Below are positions 27,635-36,197 of a stretch of DNA of 64,000 nucleotides, piece after piece (position 1 is the first letter of the stretch; every line of letters starts with the position of its first letter). Source of the DNA: Oscillospiraceae bacterium (lineage in GTDB: Bacteria; Bacillota_A; Clostridia; Oscillospirales; Oscillospiraceae); the NCBI GenBank assembly GCA_017459865.1, contig JAFUCD010000007.1, positions 18,051 to 82,050 on the forward strand. Reading direction: 5' to 3'. The notes under the pieces were generated by a model. It saw nothing but the letters and a program-made list of their open reading frames with translations, made no database searches and had not been told where the DNA came from. The translations under genes were made by a program, and so were the position numbers.

Positions 27635-28434
27635 AGAAAATCAGACTCGATCAGCTGGTCTATGATCTCGGGCTGACGGAAAGCCGCGAGCGGGCAAAAA
27701 CGACCGTCATGAGCGGACTGGTCTATGTCAACGGACAGAAGGCCGATAAGCCCGGCATGCAGGTCCTTCCGGACGCGAAGGTCGAGGTGCGTGGAAATGC
27801 ACTTCCCTATGTCAGCCGCGGCGGCTTTAAGCTGGAAAAAGCGCTGCAGGTGTTTCCGATCGACCCAAGCGGGAAGGTCTGTATCGACTGCGGCGCCTCG
27901 ACCGGCGGCTTTACGGATGTGCTGCTGCAAAACGGTGCGGCGAAGGTCTATGCGGTCGATGTGGGCTACGGACAACTCGCATGGAGCCTGCGCAACGATC
28001 CGCGGGTCGTCTCCATGGAGCGCACAAACGTCCGTTATATTACAAGTGAACAGATCCCCGAACCTTTGGATCTCGCCGTGATGGATCTGTCTTTTATTTC
28101 TGTTGAGCTGATCCTTCCGGCGGTCTGCCCGCTGCTGAAGGATGACGCGGACGTGGTCTGTCTCATCAAGCCGCAGTTCGAAGCCGGACGGGAAGAGGTC
28201 GGCAAAAAAGGCGTGGTCCGTGACAGCGCCGTGCATCTCAAGGTCATCCGGCGCATTCTGGACGTTGTGCCGCAGATCGGTTTTTCGGCTGTGGGACTGG
28301 ATTTTTCGCCCATCCGCGGGCCGGAGGGGAACATCGAGTATCTCTGTCATCTGCGCAAGGGCGTCCATAGCGCGCAGCTTCCGGATCCGGCGGACATCGT
28401 CGCCCGCTCTCATGAATCATTAGAAAAAAGGTGA
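27631..28434 (+). CDS. tlyA: TlyA-family rRNA 2'-O-methyltransferase
   Basis: 267 residues: N-terminal S4 RNA-binding domain (KIRLDQLVYDLGLTESRERAKTTVMSGLVYVNGQKADKPGMQV) and FtsJ-like methyltransferase with CIDCGASTGGFTDVLLQNGAAKVYAVDVGYGQLAW and VVCLIKPQFEAGREEVGKKGVVRD. TlyA homologues methylate 16S C1409 and 23S C1920. Usual position between dxs and nadK. Confidence 0.92.
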   Translation: MKKIRLDQLVYDLGLTESRERAKTTVMSGLVYVNGQKADKPGMQVLPDAKVEVRGNALPYVSRGGFKLEKALQVFPIDPSGKVCIDCGASTGGFTDVLLQNGAAKVYAVDVGYGQLAWSLRNDPRVVSMERTNVRYITSEQIPEPLDLAVMDLSFISVELILPAVCPLLKDDADVVCLIKPQFEAGREEVGKKGVVRDSAVHLKVIRRILDVVPQIGFSAVGLDFSPIRGPEGNIEYLCHLRKGVHSAQLPDPADIVARSHESLEKR

Positions 28435-28439
28435 TTGTT

Positions 28440-29312
28440 TTGCGCGATCTGATCCTTATCGCCGCAAACCCGTTTCGAGACACGGACTATCAGACCTCAA
28501 AGACGATTTATAACATGCTGCAGGACGCGGGACACCGATGCTGTATCTGCCCGATTTTTTCGGATAACCTGACGCCGACGGCGCTGATCGATTATTGCGT
28601 TTCCGACCTGACCGAGATCGCGCCCGAAGCGAAGCTTGCGGTGGCGCTGGGCGGCGACGGGACGATCCTGTATGTCGCCGACAGACTGCGTCGTCTGGAG
28701 ATCCCGATCGCCGGGATCAATCTCGGCGGCAAGGGCTTTCTGACCGCACTGGAGGCGGACGAGACCGAGCGCCTGCTTCGGATCGCGGAGGGCTCTTATT
28801 CCGTCAGCAGACGCATGATGCTGGAGGTCACGCTGATCCGGAACGGGGAGACGATCTTCTGCCAAAGCGTGCTGAACGATGTGGTCGTTCACGGCGCGCA
28901 CGCGGAGTGCATCGGGATCCTCGCAAAGTGCAATGACATCCCCATCACGCATTTTGCCGGAGACGGCATCATCGTCGCGACGCCGACCGGCTCCACGGCA
29001 TATTCCATGTCTGCCGGCGGACCCATCGTTGAGCCGGACAATGAAAATATACTCGTCATTCCGATCTGCCCGCACACCATGGCGGCAAAGTCCTATGTGC
29101 TGCTGCCGACGCGCACGGTCGTTATCGAACCGGAGCGTATCCATGACCGCCCTGCGATTCTCTCGGCGGACGGCAACAGGGGGATCCCGCTGATGAGCGG
29201 CGATCAGATCTGCGTCAGGCGATCAGAGCGCTCGATCCTGCTTGTGGAGACCGGCGCAAAAAGCTTTTTTGACCGCGCATTTGAAAAACTATCCGGATAC
29301 GGAGAAGGCTAG
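28440..29312 (+). CDS. nadK: NAD kinase
   Basis: 290 residues with the NAD kinase GGDG motif in VALGGDGTILYVADRL and the downstream HFAGDGIIVATPTGSTAYSMSAGGPIVEP motif. Makes NADP from NAD and ATP. Start TTG at 28440 is preferred because AAGGTGAT (28428-28435) lies just upstream; the alternative GTG at 28431 is inside that site. Confidence 0.95.
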   Translation: MRDLILIAANPFRDTDYQTSKTIYNMLQDAGHRCCICPIFSDNLTPTALIDYCVSDLTEIAPEAKLAVALGGDGTILYVADRLRRLEIPIAGINLGGKGFLTALEADETERLLRIAEGSYSVSRRMMLEVTLIRNGETIFCQSVLNDVVVHGAHAECIGILAKCNDIPITHFAGDGIIVATPTGSTAYSMSAGGPIVEPDNENILVIPICPHTMAAKSYVLLPTRTVVIEPERIHDRPAILSADGNRGIPLMSGDQICVRRSERSILLVETGAKSFFDRAFEKLSGYGEG

Positions 29313-29324
29313 GAAGAGAAAATT

Positions 29325-29777
29325 ATGATGAAATCAACCCGTCAGAACGTCATCCTTTCGATCATTGAAAAGGAAGACATCGAAACCCAGAATCAACTAA
29401 TGGAGGCGCTTGCGAAACGTGGTATCACCAGCACGCAGGCCACGCTCTCGCGCGATATTCGGGAGCTGCACCTTGTGAAGACCATGACGCCGACCGGCAT
29501 CTACCGCTACACGGTGCCAGCCAAGAACGAAAAGCCGGTACACGATGAACGCCTGCGTAAGATTTTTCGCGAGAGTGTCACGCATCACACTTCAGCGCAG
29601 AATATCATCGTTCTGAAGACGCTTCCCGGACTTGCCGGCGCTGCGGCTTCCACGATCGACGGTATGCATATCGAAAGCCTGGCAGGAACGATCGCCGGTG
29701 ATGATACCGCGCTTTTGATCATGCAGGATGCCGAGAGTGCGAAGTCTTTCTGCAAAGAGATCGATGAGATGCTTTGA
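29325..29777 (+). CDS. argR: Arginine repressor ArgR
   Basis: 150 residues: N-terminal winged helix with the signature ITSTQATLSRDIRELHLVK and C-terminal hexamerisation/arginine-binding domain with IIVLKTLPGLAGAAASTIDGMHIESLAGTIAGDDTALLIM, including the GDDT motif. Start at the first of two ATG codons. As in B. subtilis it precedes recN; no arginine biosynthesis gene is in the window. Confidence 0.96.
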   Translation: MMKSTRQNVILSIIEKEDIETQNQLMEALAKRGITSTQATLSRDIRELHLVKTMTPTGIYRYTVPAKNEKPVHDERLRKIFRESVTHHTSAQNIIVLKTLPGLAGAAASTIDGMHIESLAGTIAGDDTALLIMQDAESAKSFCKEIDEML

Positions 29778-29809
29778 TCATTCGCTGAGCCGACAGGAGG
29801 GGACACGGC

Positions 29810-31504
29810 ATGCTCCATGAACTGCATATCGAAAACATAGCTGTGATCGAGCGTGCGGACGTCACGTTCGGCGAGGGTCTGAATATCCTGACCGGCGAGA
29901 CCGGCGCGGGCAAATCCATTCTTGTCGACTCTCTGTATGCGGTGTTGGGCGGCAGAGTGTCCCGGGAGTTGGTCCGCACAGGAGCCCAGAAGGCAGCCGT
30001 CTGCGCGACCTTCGATCCGGCGCCCGCGGCTGCGTGGTGTGCCGAGCATGAGATCGAGCTCGAGGATGAGCTGATCCTGCGTCGTCAGATCTCCGCAGAC
30101 GGGAAGAGTACCTGCCGTGTCTGCGGCGTGCCGATCCCCGCCTCACAGCTGCGCGAGCTTGGCGCCCTGCTGCTGGATATCCATGGTCAGAACGACGGGC
30201 AGCAGCTCCTGGACGAACGCCGACACCTGGCATACCTCGACGCCTTTGGCGTCCGTGATGATGAGCTGCAGGCATTTCACGCCGCGTATCAGACGTATGC
30301 CGAGCTCTGCAGGGAGCAGGAGACGCTGCGCGGATATGAGGACGAGAAAGAGCTGCTGACCGAAAGTCTCCGCAGTCAGATCGACGAGCTGACACGCGCG
30401 GAGCTGCGTGAAGGGGAAGAGGACGAGCTGACGGAGCGCCGCGATCTGCTGCGAAATTTTGAGAAGCTGTCCGAGTCGATGGAGCTTGCCTATGACCTGC
30501 TGGATGGTCGCGACGACAGCGCGCTTTCTCTGGCGTCTGAGGCCGAGTCCGCCGCCGATCGCGCCGCTGCGTTTGCATCTGAGCTGTCTAATGTCCCGGC
30601 GACCATTCGCGAGGCGACCATGCTGCTGCAGGATGCGGTGGAGACGCTTCGGGATTATCGCGGAAGTCTGGACTTTTCCGAAGAGGAATATGACCGGATC
30701 GAGACACGCCTTTCCCTGCTGCGAAAGCTGCAGCGGAAATACCGAACGGATGAAGCCGGCCTGATCCGGAAGCTGGCAGACGCGCAGGAGCGTCTGGACC
30801 AGATCGAGTATGCGGATGATCGCTTGATCAAGCTGGAAAAGCTGATCGATGTGCAGGAGAAGACTGTGAAGCAGGCTGCCTCTGTGCTCACACAGGTGCG
30901 CCGCGCCGCTGCGGCGGAGCTGGAGCGCCAGGTCGTGACGGAGCTTCGCGCACTTGCGATGCCGGCTGTAAAATTTCAGGTGGAGATCACGCCGGTCGGC
31001 GGCTCGCCGGGGTTTCAGAGCTCGGGCGGCGATGTTGTCCGGTTCCTTCTCTCGGCAAACGCCGGTGAGGCGCCCGGCAGGATCAGCCGCATCGCCTCCG
31101 GCGGTGAGCTGAGCCGGATCATGCTCGCGCTGAAAAATGTCTTTGCCATGCGAGATGCTGTTCCGTCCATGGTTTTTGACGAGGTCGATACCGGCGTGTC
31201 CGGCATCGCGGCTCAGCGCGTCGGAGAGAAGCTTGCCGAGCTCTCCGGGATCAAGCAGGTCATCTGTATTACACACCTTCCGCAAATCGCGGCGATGGCG
31301 GATCACCATTTCCTGATCGAAAAGCATCAGGAGCAGGAGCGTACGCGCACCTCGGTTCAGGAGCTTTCGTCTGCCGGACGCGCACAGGAGATCGCGCGTC
31401 TGCATGGCGGCGACAATATCACCGAGCTGACGCTTGCAAGCGCCGCCGAACAGCTTCGCTCATCCGAAGCGTTCAAGGACAGGATCAACCGGAAAGGAGA
31501 TTGA
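29810..31504 (+). CDS. recN: DNA repair protein RecN
   Basis: A 564-residue SMC-like ATPase: Walker A in ILTGETGAGKSILVDSLYAVLGG, a long coiled coil (about 160-380), signature RIASGGELSRIMLALKNV and Walker B VFDEVDTGVSGIAAQRVGEKLAELS. RecN acts early at double-strand breaks. Start ATG at 29810 with AGGAGGGG upstream. Confidence 0.97.
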   Translation: MLHELHIENIAVIERADVTFGEGLNILTGETGAGKSILVDSLYAVLGGRVSRELVRTGAQKAAVCATFDPAPAAAWCAEHEIELEDELILRRQISADGKSTCRVCGVPIPASQLRELGALLLDIHGQNDGQQLLDERRHLAYLDAFGVRDDELQAFHAAYQTYAELCREQETLRGYEDEKELLTESLRSQIDELTRAELREGEEDELTERRDLLRNFEKLSESMELAYDLLDGRDDSALSLASEAESAADRAAAFASELSNVPATIREATMLLQDAVETLRDYRGSLDFSEEEYDRIETRLSLLRKLQRKYRTDEAGLIRKLADAQERLDQIEYADDRLIKLEKLIDVQEKTVKQAASVLTQVRRAAAAELERQVVTELRALAMPAVKFQVEITPVGGSPGFQSSGGDVVRFLLSANAGEAPGRISRIASGGELSRIMLALKNVFAMRDAVPSMVFDEVDTGVSGIAAQRVGEKLAELSGIKQVICITHLPQIAAMADHHFLIEKHQEQERTRTSVQELSSAGRAQEIARLHGGDNITELTLASAAEQLRSSEAFKDRINRKGD

Positions 31505-31507
31505 AGG

Positions 31508-31903
31508 ATGACACGGGAAAAGCTTGCCCAGGATCATCACGCGCAGGGTCTGAACTGCGCACAATGTGTTTTGCTGTCACTTGCAGATTATACCGGTCTT
31601 GACCCCGTGATCGCGCAGAAGGTCGCCAGCGGATTTGGCGGCGGTGTTCGGTCCGGCGAGATCTGTGGCTGTGTCACAGGCGGCGTGATGGCGATCGGAA
31701 TGCGGACCGCGCAGTCGGAGACCGCCGATTTGACGCGCGAATTCGTCGCGGCGTTTCGCGATGTGCATGGCTGCGTCCGCTGTGAGGAGCTTTTGGAGAA
31801 GTATGGCGGAAAGGGAAACTGCAATAATATGATCGGCGCAACCGCCGAAGCCGCTGCAGAGTTTCTTTCTTCCCACGGCATCGATCCGCTGACAGAGGCA
31901 TAA
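31508..31903 (+). CDS. C_GCAxxG_C_C family redox-type protein
   Basis: 131 residues with the cysteine pattern of the C_GCAxxG_C_C family: GLNCAQCVLLSLA, GEICGCVTGGVMAIGM, GCVRCEELLEKYGGKGNCNNMIGATAEAAAEFL. The family is thought redox-active or metal-binding; its role is not established. It starts 3 nt after recN with a ribosome-binding site (GGAAAGGAG) inside the recN 3' end, so it is co-transcribed. Confidence 0.85.
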   Translation: MTREKLAQDHHAQGLNCAQCVLLSLADYTGLDPVIAQKVASGFGGGVRSGEICGCVTGGVMAIGMRTAQSETADLTREFVAAFRDVHGCVRCEELLEKYGGKGNCNNMIGATAEAAAEFLSSHGIDPLTEA

Positions 31904-31906
31904 AAG

Positions 31907-31941
31907 ACACCCGGCTGCAAGCGCTGCTCGCAGCCGGGTGT
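31907..31941. terminator. Bidirectional terminator between convergent genes
   Basis: A 12-bp perfect stem (31907-31918 with 31930-31941), 11-nt loop; A/T-rich on both flanks. It separates the C_GCAxxG gene and the minus-strand YbaK gene. Confidence 0.75.
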
Positions 31942-31960
31942 ATCTGAATATTTGTTATTT

Positions 31961-32440
31961 TTACGCTTCCGGCGTCGGCAGCTTGCAGACGTCGACCCAA
32001 TCCTGTGCCTTGGAATAACGATAGAGCTCATCCAGATCCAGCTCGATCGCGCTGGAGGGGCTGCCCACAGCGGGGAAGACCGTGGTGAAGCGCTTGAGGG
32101 ATTCGTCCAGATATACCGGGATACCCTCCTTGCAGCCGAAGGGGCATACGCCGCCGACCGGATGACCGACGAGCTCGAGCACTTCATCTGCGCTGAGCAT
32201 CTTTGCCTTCATGTGGAAGCGATCCTTGAACTTGCGGTTGTCGATGCGCGCGTCGCCTGCAGCGAGGATCAGGATGCAGCCGTCGCCCTGCTTGAAGGAG
32301 AGCGTCTTTGCGATGCGTGCTCCCTCAACGCCGACCGCCTGTGCCGCAAGTTCTACGGTGGCGCTGGAAACTTCAAACTCCTGTACGCGGTCCTCCAGAC
32401 CGAGCGCACGGAAATAAGCTCTTCCGGTTTCAATGGACAT
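31961..32440 (-). CDS. Second YbaK/EbsC-type aminoacyl-tRNA deacylase
   Basis: 159 residues of the YbaK/EbsC fold, of a different subgroup from the protein at 6057: VELAAQAVGVEGARIAKTLSFKQGDGCILILAAGDARIDNRKFKDRF then GHPVGGVCPFGCKEGIPVYLDESLKRFTTVFPAVGSPSSAIEL. Probably edits a mischarged tRNA (Pro-type editing). Its own promoter is on the minus strand and it is flanked by terminators, so it is monocistronic. Confidence 0.88.
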   Translation of the reverse strand: MSIETGRAYFRALGLEDRVQEFEVSSATVELAAQAVGVEGARIAKTLSFKQGDGCILILAAGDARIDNRKFKDRFHMKAKMLSADEVLELVGHPVGGVCPFGCKEGIPVYLDESLKRFTTVFPAVGSPSSAIELDLDELYRYSKAQDWVDVCKLPTPEA

Positions 32441-32484
32441 GTTTCTATCTCCTATCTGAACATAGTATTTTTATACTGTAGCGT

Positions 32485-32513
32485 ATCATACTCTAATCTC
32501 GTCAAAACGTCAA
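32485..32513 (-). promoter_or_regulatory. Minus-strand promoter of the second YbaK gene
   Basis: TTGACG (32513-32508), 17-nt spacer, TATGAT (32490-32485). A second CGTCAA (32500-32505) makes a TTGACG direct repeat. Confidence 0.6.
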
Positions 32514-32564
32514 GAATAAATGATAAAAATTGGTGAATTTTGCTAATAAACGTGTAATTATTCC

Positions 32565-32593
32565 TTGCTTTTTCCTCTCGTTCGCTGTATAAT
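32565..32593 (+). promoter_or_regulatory. Sigma-A promoter for rpe
   Basis: TTGCTT (32565-32570), 17-nt spacer, TATAAT (32588-32593). About 66 nt upstream of the rpe ATG. Confidence 0.7.
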
Positions 32594-32659
32594 AAAGAAG
32601 TTTTGTTCCAGAACGAAATCATGCGTCCACCGAAAAAATGAATTCACGGAGATTTTATC

Positions 32660-33316
32660 ATGGATATTAAGCTGGCTCCCTCTATTTTGTCTTCTGATTT
32701 CTGCGCGCTCGGCTCCGATCTGGATGAGGTGATCGCAGGCGGCGCAGAGTATATCCACATCGATGTGATGGACGGGCTCTTTGTCCCGAACCTCTCGTTC
32801 GGCATTCCTGTTCTGAAGTCCATGCGCCGGTATACGGATCATTTTCTGGATGTGCATCTGATGATCGACCGCCCGCACCGCTATGTGGAGCGCTTCTGCG
32901 ATACGGGTGCAAGCCTTGTGAGCTTTCACGTGGAGGCGGATCAGCCGCAGGATCTGTTCGAAGCGATCCGCATGGTAAAAGCGAAGGGCAAGCTGGTCGG
33001 ATTGGCGCTCAAGCCAAAAACACCCGCCGAGGTCCTTTGGCCGTATCTGGATCAAATCGATATGGTCGTCGTCATGACGGTGGAGCCGGGCTTCGGCGGG
33101 CAGAAATTCATGCCGGACATGCTCCCAAAGATCCGTACCCTTCGCGACGAGATCACGCGCCGCGCTCTCAATTGTGATATCGAGGTCGATGGCGGGATCG
33201 ATGCGGTGACGTCCGCGCTCGTAAAGCAGGCAGGGGCGAATGTCCTCGTCGCGGGCAGCGCTGTTTTCGGCAAGCCCGACCGCGCCGCCGCAATGGAGGC
33301 CCTGCGCAATTCCTGA
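32660..33316 (+). CDS. rpe: Ribulose-phosphate 3-epimerase
   Basis: A 218-residue TIM barrel: KLAPSILSSDFCALGSDL, HIDVMDGLFVPNLSFGIPVLKSMR, DVHLMIDRPHRYVERF, VEPGFGGQKFMPDMLPKIRTLRDEI and the phosphate-binding IEVDGGID / VLVAGSAVFG. Interconverts ribulose- and xylulose-5-phosphate. Followed by recR after 18 nt. Confidence 0.96.
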   Translation: MDIKLAPSILSSDFCALGSDLDEVIAGGAEYIHIDVMDGLFVPNLSFGIPVLKSMRRYTDHFLDVHLMIDRPHRYVERFCDTGASLVSFHVEADQPQDLFEAIRMVKAKGKLVGLALKPKTPAEVLWPYLDQIDMVVVMTVEPGFGGQKFMPDMLPKIRTLRDEITRRALNCDIEVDGGIDAVTSALVKQAGANVLVAGSAVFGKPDRAAAMEALRNS

Positions 33317-33334
33317 CAGAAAAGGAAACCAGAC

Positions 33335-33934
33335 ATGAATTATTTTCCGAACGCACTTGATAATTTGATCGACAAATTCGCGGCTCTTCCGGGGATCGGA
33401 CGCAAGAGCGCACAGCGTCTGGCGTTTCATGTGCTCGCGCTGCCGGAGGAGGAGGCGATCGCGTTCTCTGATGCGATCGCGGAAGCCAAGCGCACGATCC
33501 GCTGCTGCTCAGTCTGCCAGAACCTGACGGATCAGGAGGTGTGCACGATCTGCAGCTCACCCAAGCGTGATCAAAGCGTGATCTGTGTCGTGGCGGAACC
33601 GCGCGATGTGCTTTCTTTCGAGCGCGGCAGAGAATATGATGGAGTCTACCACGTTCTGCACGGCGTGCTCTCTCCCATGCGGCACATCGGTCCGGATGAC
33701 ATTCGCATCCAGGAGCTGGTCAAGCGCGTCTCCGAAGGCAATGCCTCTGAAGTGATCATGGCGACCAATCCGGATACCGAGGGGGAGGCAACGGCGATGT
33801 ATCTCTCGCGTCTGCTCAAGCCCTTCGAGGTGCGGGTGACGCGCCTTGCCTACGGCATTCCTGTCGGCTCCAATCTGGAATTTGCCGATGAGGCGACGTT
33901 GCTGCGCGCGCTGAACGGACGTGTTGAAATGTGA
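33335..33934 (+). CDS. recR: Recombination protein RecR
   Basis: 199 residues: helix-hairpin-helix (KFAALPGIGRKSAQRLAFHVLAL), C4 zinc finger (CSVCQNLTDQEVCTIC), Toprim domain (VICVVAEPRDVLSFERGREYDGVYHVLHGVLSPMRHIGPDDI) and C-terminal Walker B-like part. Works with RecO/RecF in loading RecA. dnaX is not adjacent here; rpe is. Confidence 0.97.
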   Translation: MNYFPNALDNLIDKFAALPGIGRKSAQRLAFHVLALPEEEAIAFSDAIAEAKRTIRCCSVCQNLTDQEVCTICSSPKRDQSVICVVAEPRDVLSFERGREYDGVYHVLHGVLSPMRHIGPDDIRIQELVKRVSEGNASEVIMATNPDTEGEATAMYLSRLLKPFEVRVTRLAYGIPVGSNLEFADEATLLRALNGRVEM

Positions 33935-34005
33935 CGATGTTTCATTTTAACCCGATCCGGTAAAAATGAGAATGACGTTTTCTCACTGCATTTTATTTCA
34001 TACGA

Positions 34006-34022
34006 ACCGCCGTAAAGGCGGT
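34006..34022 (+). promoter_or_regulatory. Small hairpin next to the rnj ribosome-binding site
   Basis: ACCGCC-GTAAA-GGCGGT, ending 6 nt before the AAAGGAG of rnj. The 105-nt space from recR has no convincing promoter or terminator. The hairpin could be an RNase J target in its own leader, which is speculation. Confidence 0.4.
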
Positions 34023-34039
34023 GAACCAAAGGAGTTTTT

Positions 34040-35698
34040 ATGGCATCAAAATTGAAAATCATACCGCTCGGAGGCCTGGGGGAGATCGGAAAGAACCTCA
34101 CGGTCTATGAGTATGGAAAGGATATCTTCATCGTTGACTGCGGTATGGGCTTTCCCGACGCGGAGCTCTACGGCGTTGACAGCGTGATCCCGGACATCAC
34201 ATATCTGAAAACGAACCGCGATCGTGTCCGCGGAATGGTCATCACGCACGGACACGAGGACCACATCGGCGCGATCCCTTATGTGCTCAAGGAGATCGAT
34301 ATGCCGATCTATACCGCGCCGCTTACGGCTGCGATCATCGAGCTCAAGCTTGAAGAGCACGATCTGTTATATCATACACAGATCTTCACCAAAAAGCCGG
34401 GCGACAAGTTCCGACTCGGTTGTTTTGAGATCGAATTCATCCATGTCAATCACAGCATCGCCGATGCCGTCGCGCTTGCGATCAAGACGCCCATCGGTAC
34501 CATCATCCAGACTGGCGACTTCAAAATCGACGTGACCCCGATCCAGGGCGGCATCATCGACCTGCCCAGATTCGGTCAGCTCGGCAACGAGGGCGTTCTG
34601 GCCCTGCTTTCGGACTCTACAAACGTGGAACGACCCGGTTACTCCGCGTCCGAACGCAGCGTGGGGGAGGGCTTCGATACCTTTTTCAAAAACTGTGATA
34701 AGCGCATCGTTGTCACGACCTTTGCATCGAATGTCCACCGCATGCAGCAGATCATCGACGTTGCGGCAAAATATAAACGCAAGGTGAGCATCACCGGGCG
34801 CAGCATGGAAAACATCATGCGCATCGCTGTGGAGCTCGGCTATGTGGAGCTGCCGGAGGGCATTCTGGTGGACATCTCGGAGCTCAACAGCATGCCGAAA
34901 AACAAGGCGGTCATTATCTGCACCGGCAGCCAGGGCGAAACGATGTCCGCGCTGCACCGGATGGCGTTCTCCGAGCATCGTCAGGTCAAGATCGATTCCC
35001 GCGACCGCGTGATCATCTCCGCCTCGGCGATCCCGGGCAATGAAACCACGATCAGCAAGGTCATCGACGGGCTGTTTCAGAAGGGCGCAGAGGTCATCTA
35101 TGACCGCGGGACCCCGCTGCACGTCTCGGGGCACGCCTGTCAGGAGGAACTGAAAATGATGCTGGCGCTTATCAAGCCCCAGTATTTTATCCCCGTGCAC
35201 GGCGAATATCGTATGCTGTGCAAGCACGCGGAGATCGCGAAGATGATGGGCGTCAGCCCGAAAAACATCGTCATCGCCGAAAACGGGTCTGTGATCGAGT
35301 TTGGCAAGCGCGGCATCAAGAAGGAGGCATCCGTCCCCGCGGGCGCCGTTTACGTCGATGGAAAAAGCGTCGGCGACGTCGGCGTCGCGGTTCTGCGCGA
35401 TCGTCGGCATCTCGCCGAGGACGGCATGGTCATGGCGATCGTCACGCTTTCTGCGGACGACGGCTCTGTTGCAGCGCCGCCGGAGATCATCACGCGCGGC
35501 TTCATCTACGTGAAGGAATCCGACGATTTGATGGAAGAGCTTCGCCGTGTGGTAAACGAAAGTCTCGAGAGCTGCGATCGCCATCGTGTGCGCGAATGGT
35601 CCGCCATCAAAAGCCGCATCAAATCCAATATTTCCGGCTACCTCTATAAAACCACCCGCCGCAGCCCGATGGTGCTGCCCGTGATCATCGAGGTGTGA
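34040..35698 (+). CDS. rnj: Ribonuclease J
   Basis: A 552-residue metallo-beta-lactamase/beta-CASP RNase: PLGGLGEIGKNLTVYEYG, metal site VITHGHEDHIGAIPY, SDSTNVERPGYSASE, beta-CASP GSQGETMSALHRMA, and HVSGHACQEELKMMLALIKPQYFIPVHGEYRML. RNase J has 5'-3' exonuclease and endonuclease activity in mRNA decay and rRNA maturation. Only one copy in the window. An ArsC-fold gene follows after 3 nt. Confidence 0.96.
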   Translation: MASKLKIIPLGGLGEIGKNLTVYEYGKDIFIVDCGMGFPDAELYGVDSVIPDITYLKTNRDRVRGMVITHGHEDHIGAIPYVLKEIDMPIYTAPLTAAIIELKLEEHDLLYHTQIFTKKPGDKFRLGCFEIEFIHVNHSIADAVALAIKTPIGTIIQTGDFKIDVTPIQGGIIDLPRFGQLGNEGVLALLSDSTNVERPGYSASERSVGEGFDTFFKNCDKRIVVTTFASNVHRMQQIIDVAAKYKRKVSITGRSMENIMRIAVELGYVELPEGILVDISELNSMPKNKAVIICTGSQGETMSALHRMAFSEHRQVKIDSRDRVIISASAIPGNETTISKVIDGLFQKGAEVIYDRGTPLHVSGHACQEELKMMLALIKPQYFIPVHGEYRMLCKHAEIAKMMGVSPKNIVIAENGSVIEFGKRGIKKEASVPAGAVYVDGKSVGDVGVAVLRDRRHLAEDGMVMAIVTLSADDGSVAAPPEIITRGFIYVKESDDLMEELRRVVNESLESCDRHRVREWSAIKSRIKSNISGYLYKTTRRSPMVLPVIIEV

Positions 35699-35701
35699 CA
35701 G

Positions 35702-36034
35702 ATGAATATTCAGATCTGGGGAAAAAGCAAGTCCTTTGATACCAAAAAAGCAGAACGCTGGTTCAAGGAGCGCCGCATCAAATACCAGTATATCGACCTG
35801 CTGCGATACGGCATCAGCAAGGGAGAGCTCACCAGCGTCAAAAACGCGGTCGGACTCGACTCCCTCGTGGATCCAAAGGACGTCGATTATGAGCTGTTTC
35901 GCCATTTGGCTTATGATGCGGATAAGTTCGATATGCTGCTGGATACCCCGGAGATGCTGCGCACCCCTATCGTGCGAAACGGAAGGCAGGCGACGGTCGG
36001 GTACTGCCCTGAGATCTGGAAGGATTGGGAATAG
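35702..36034 (+). CDS. ArsC/Spx-fold protein lacking the N-terminal cysteines
   Basis: A 110-residue ArsC-family protein: IQIWGKSKSFDTKKAERWFKERRIKYQYIDLLRYGISKGELTSVKNAVGLDSLVD ... LLDTPEMLRTPIVRNGRQATVGYCPEIWKDWE. The fold signature, including the LRTPIVRNG turn, is clear. Where ArsC has a catalytic Cys and Spx a CxxC (positions about 9-13) this protein reads GKSKSFD, with no cysteine; its only Cys is near the C-terminus. So it cannot be a classical arsenate reductase. It is coupled to rnj (3-nt gap). Confidence 0.85.
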   Translation: MNIQIWGKSKSFDTKKAERWFKERRIKYQYIDLLRYGISKGELTSVKNAVGLDSLVDPKDVDYELFRHLAYDADKFDMLLDTPEMLRTPIVRNGRQATVGYCPEIWKDWE

Positions 36035-36051
36035 ACGAATCGTATAAATCT

Positions 36052-36080
36052 GAGAAGCATTGATCGCCTCAATGCTTCTC
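36052..36080 (+). terminator. Hairpin after the ArsC-fold gene
   Basis: A 12-bp perfect stem (36052-36063 with 36069-36080) and 5-nt loop. The downstream tract is T-rich but interrupted, so termination may be partial. Confidence 0.6.
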
Positions 36081-36118
36081 TTGCTATTCTGTAATATGAA
36101 TCCTTGCGGGACAGAATA

Positions 36119-36147
36119 TTGCCAATCCCTGCTTTTCGTGATAAAAT
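36119..36147 (+). promoter_or_regulatory. Sigma-A promoter for ruvCAB
   Basis: TTGCCA (36119-36124), 17-nt spacer, TAAAAT (36142-36147), about 51 nt before ruvC. No LexA box (GAAC-N4-GTTC type) was noticed around it. Confidence 0.65.
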
Positions 36148-36197
36148 ACGAGCATTGATGCGGTATTTCATGTATAACCGCGAAGGAGAAGGAGCTT

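Noticed and set aside
33935..34039. Riboswitch in the rnj leader
   Set aside because: Only two small hairpins are present and nothing matches a known aptamer; too short for most classes.
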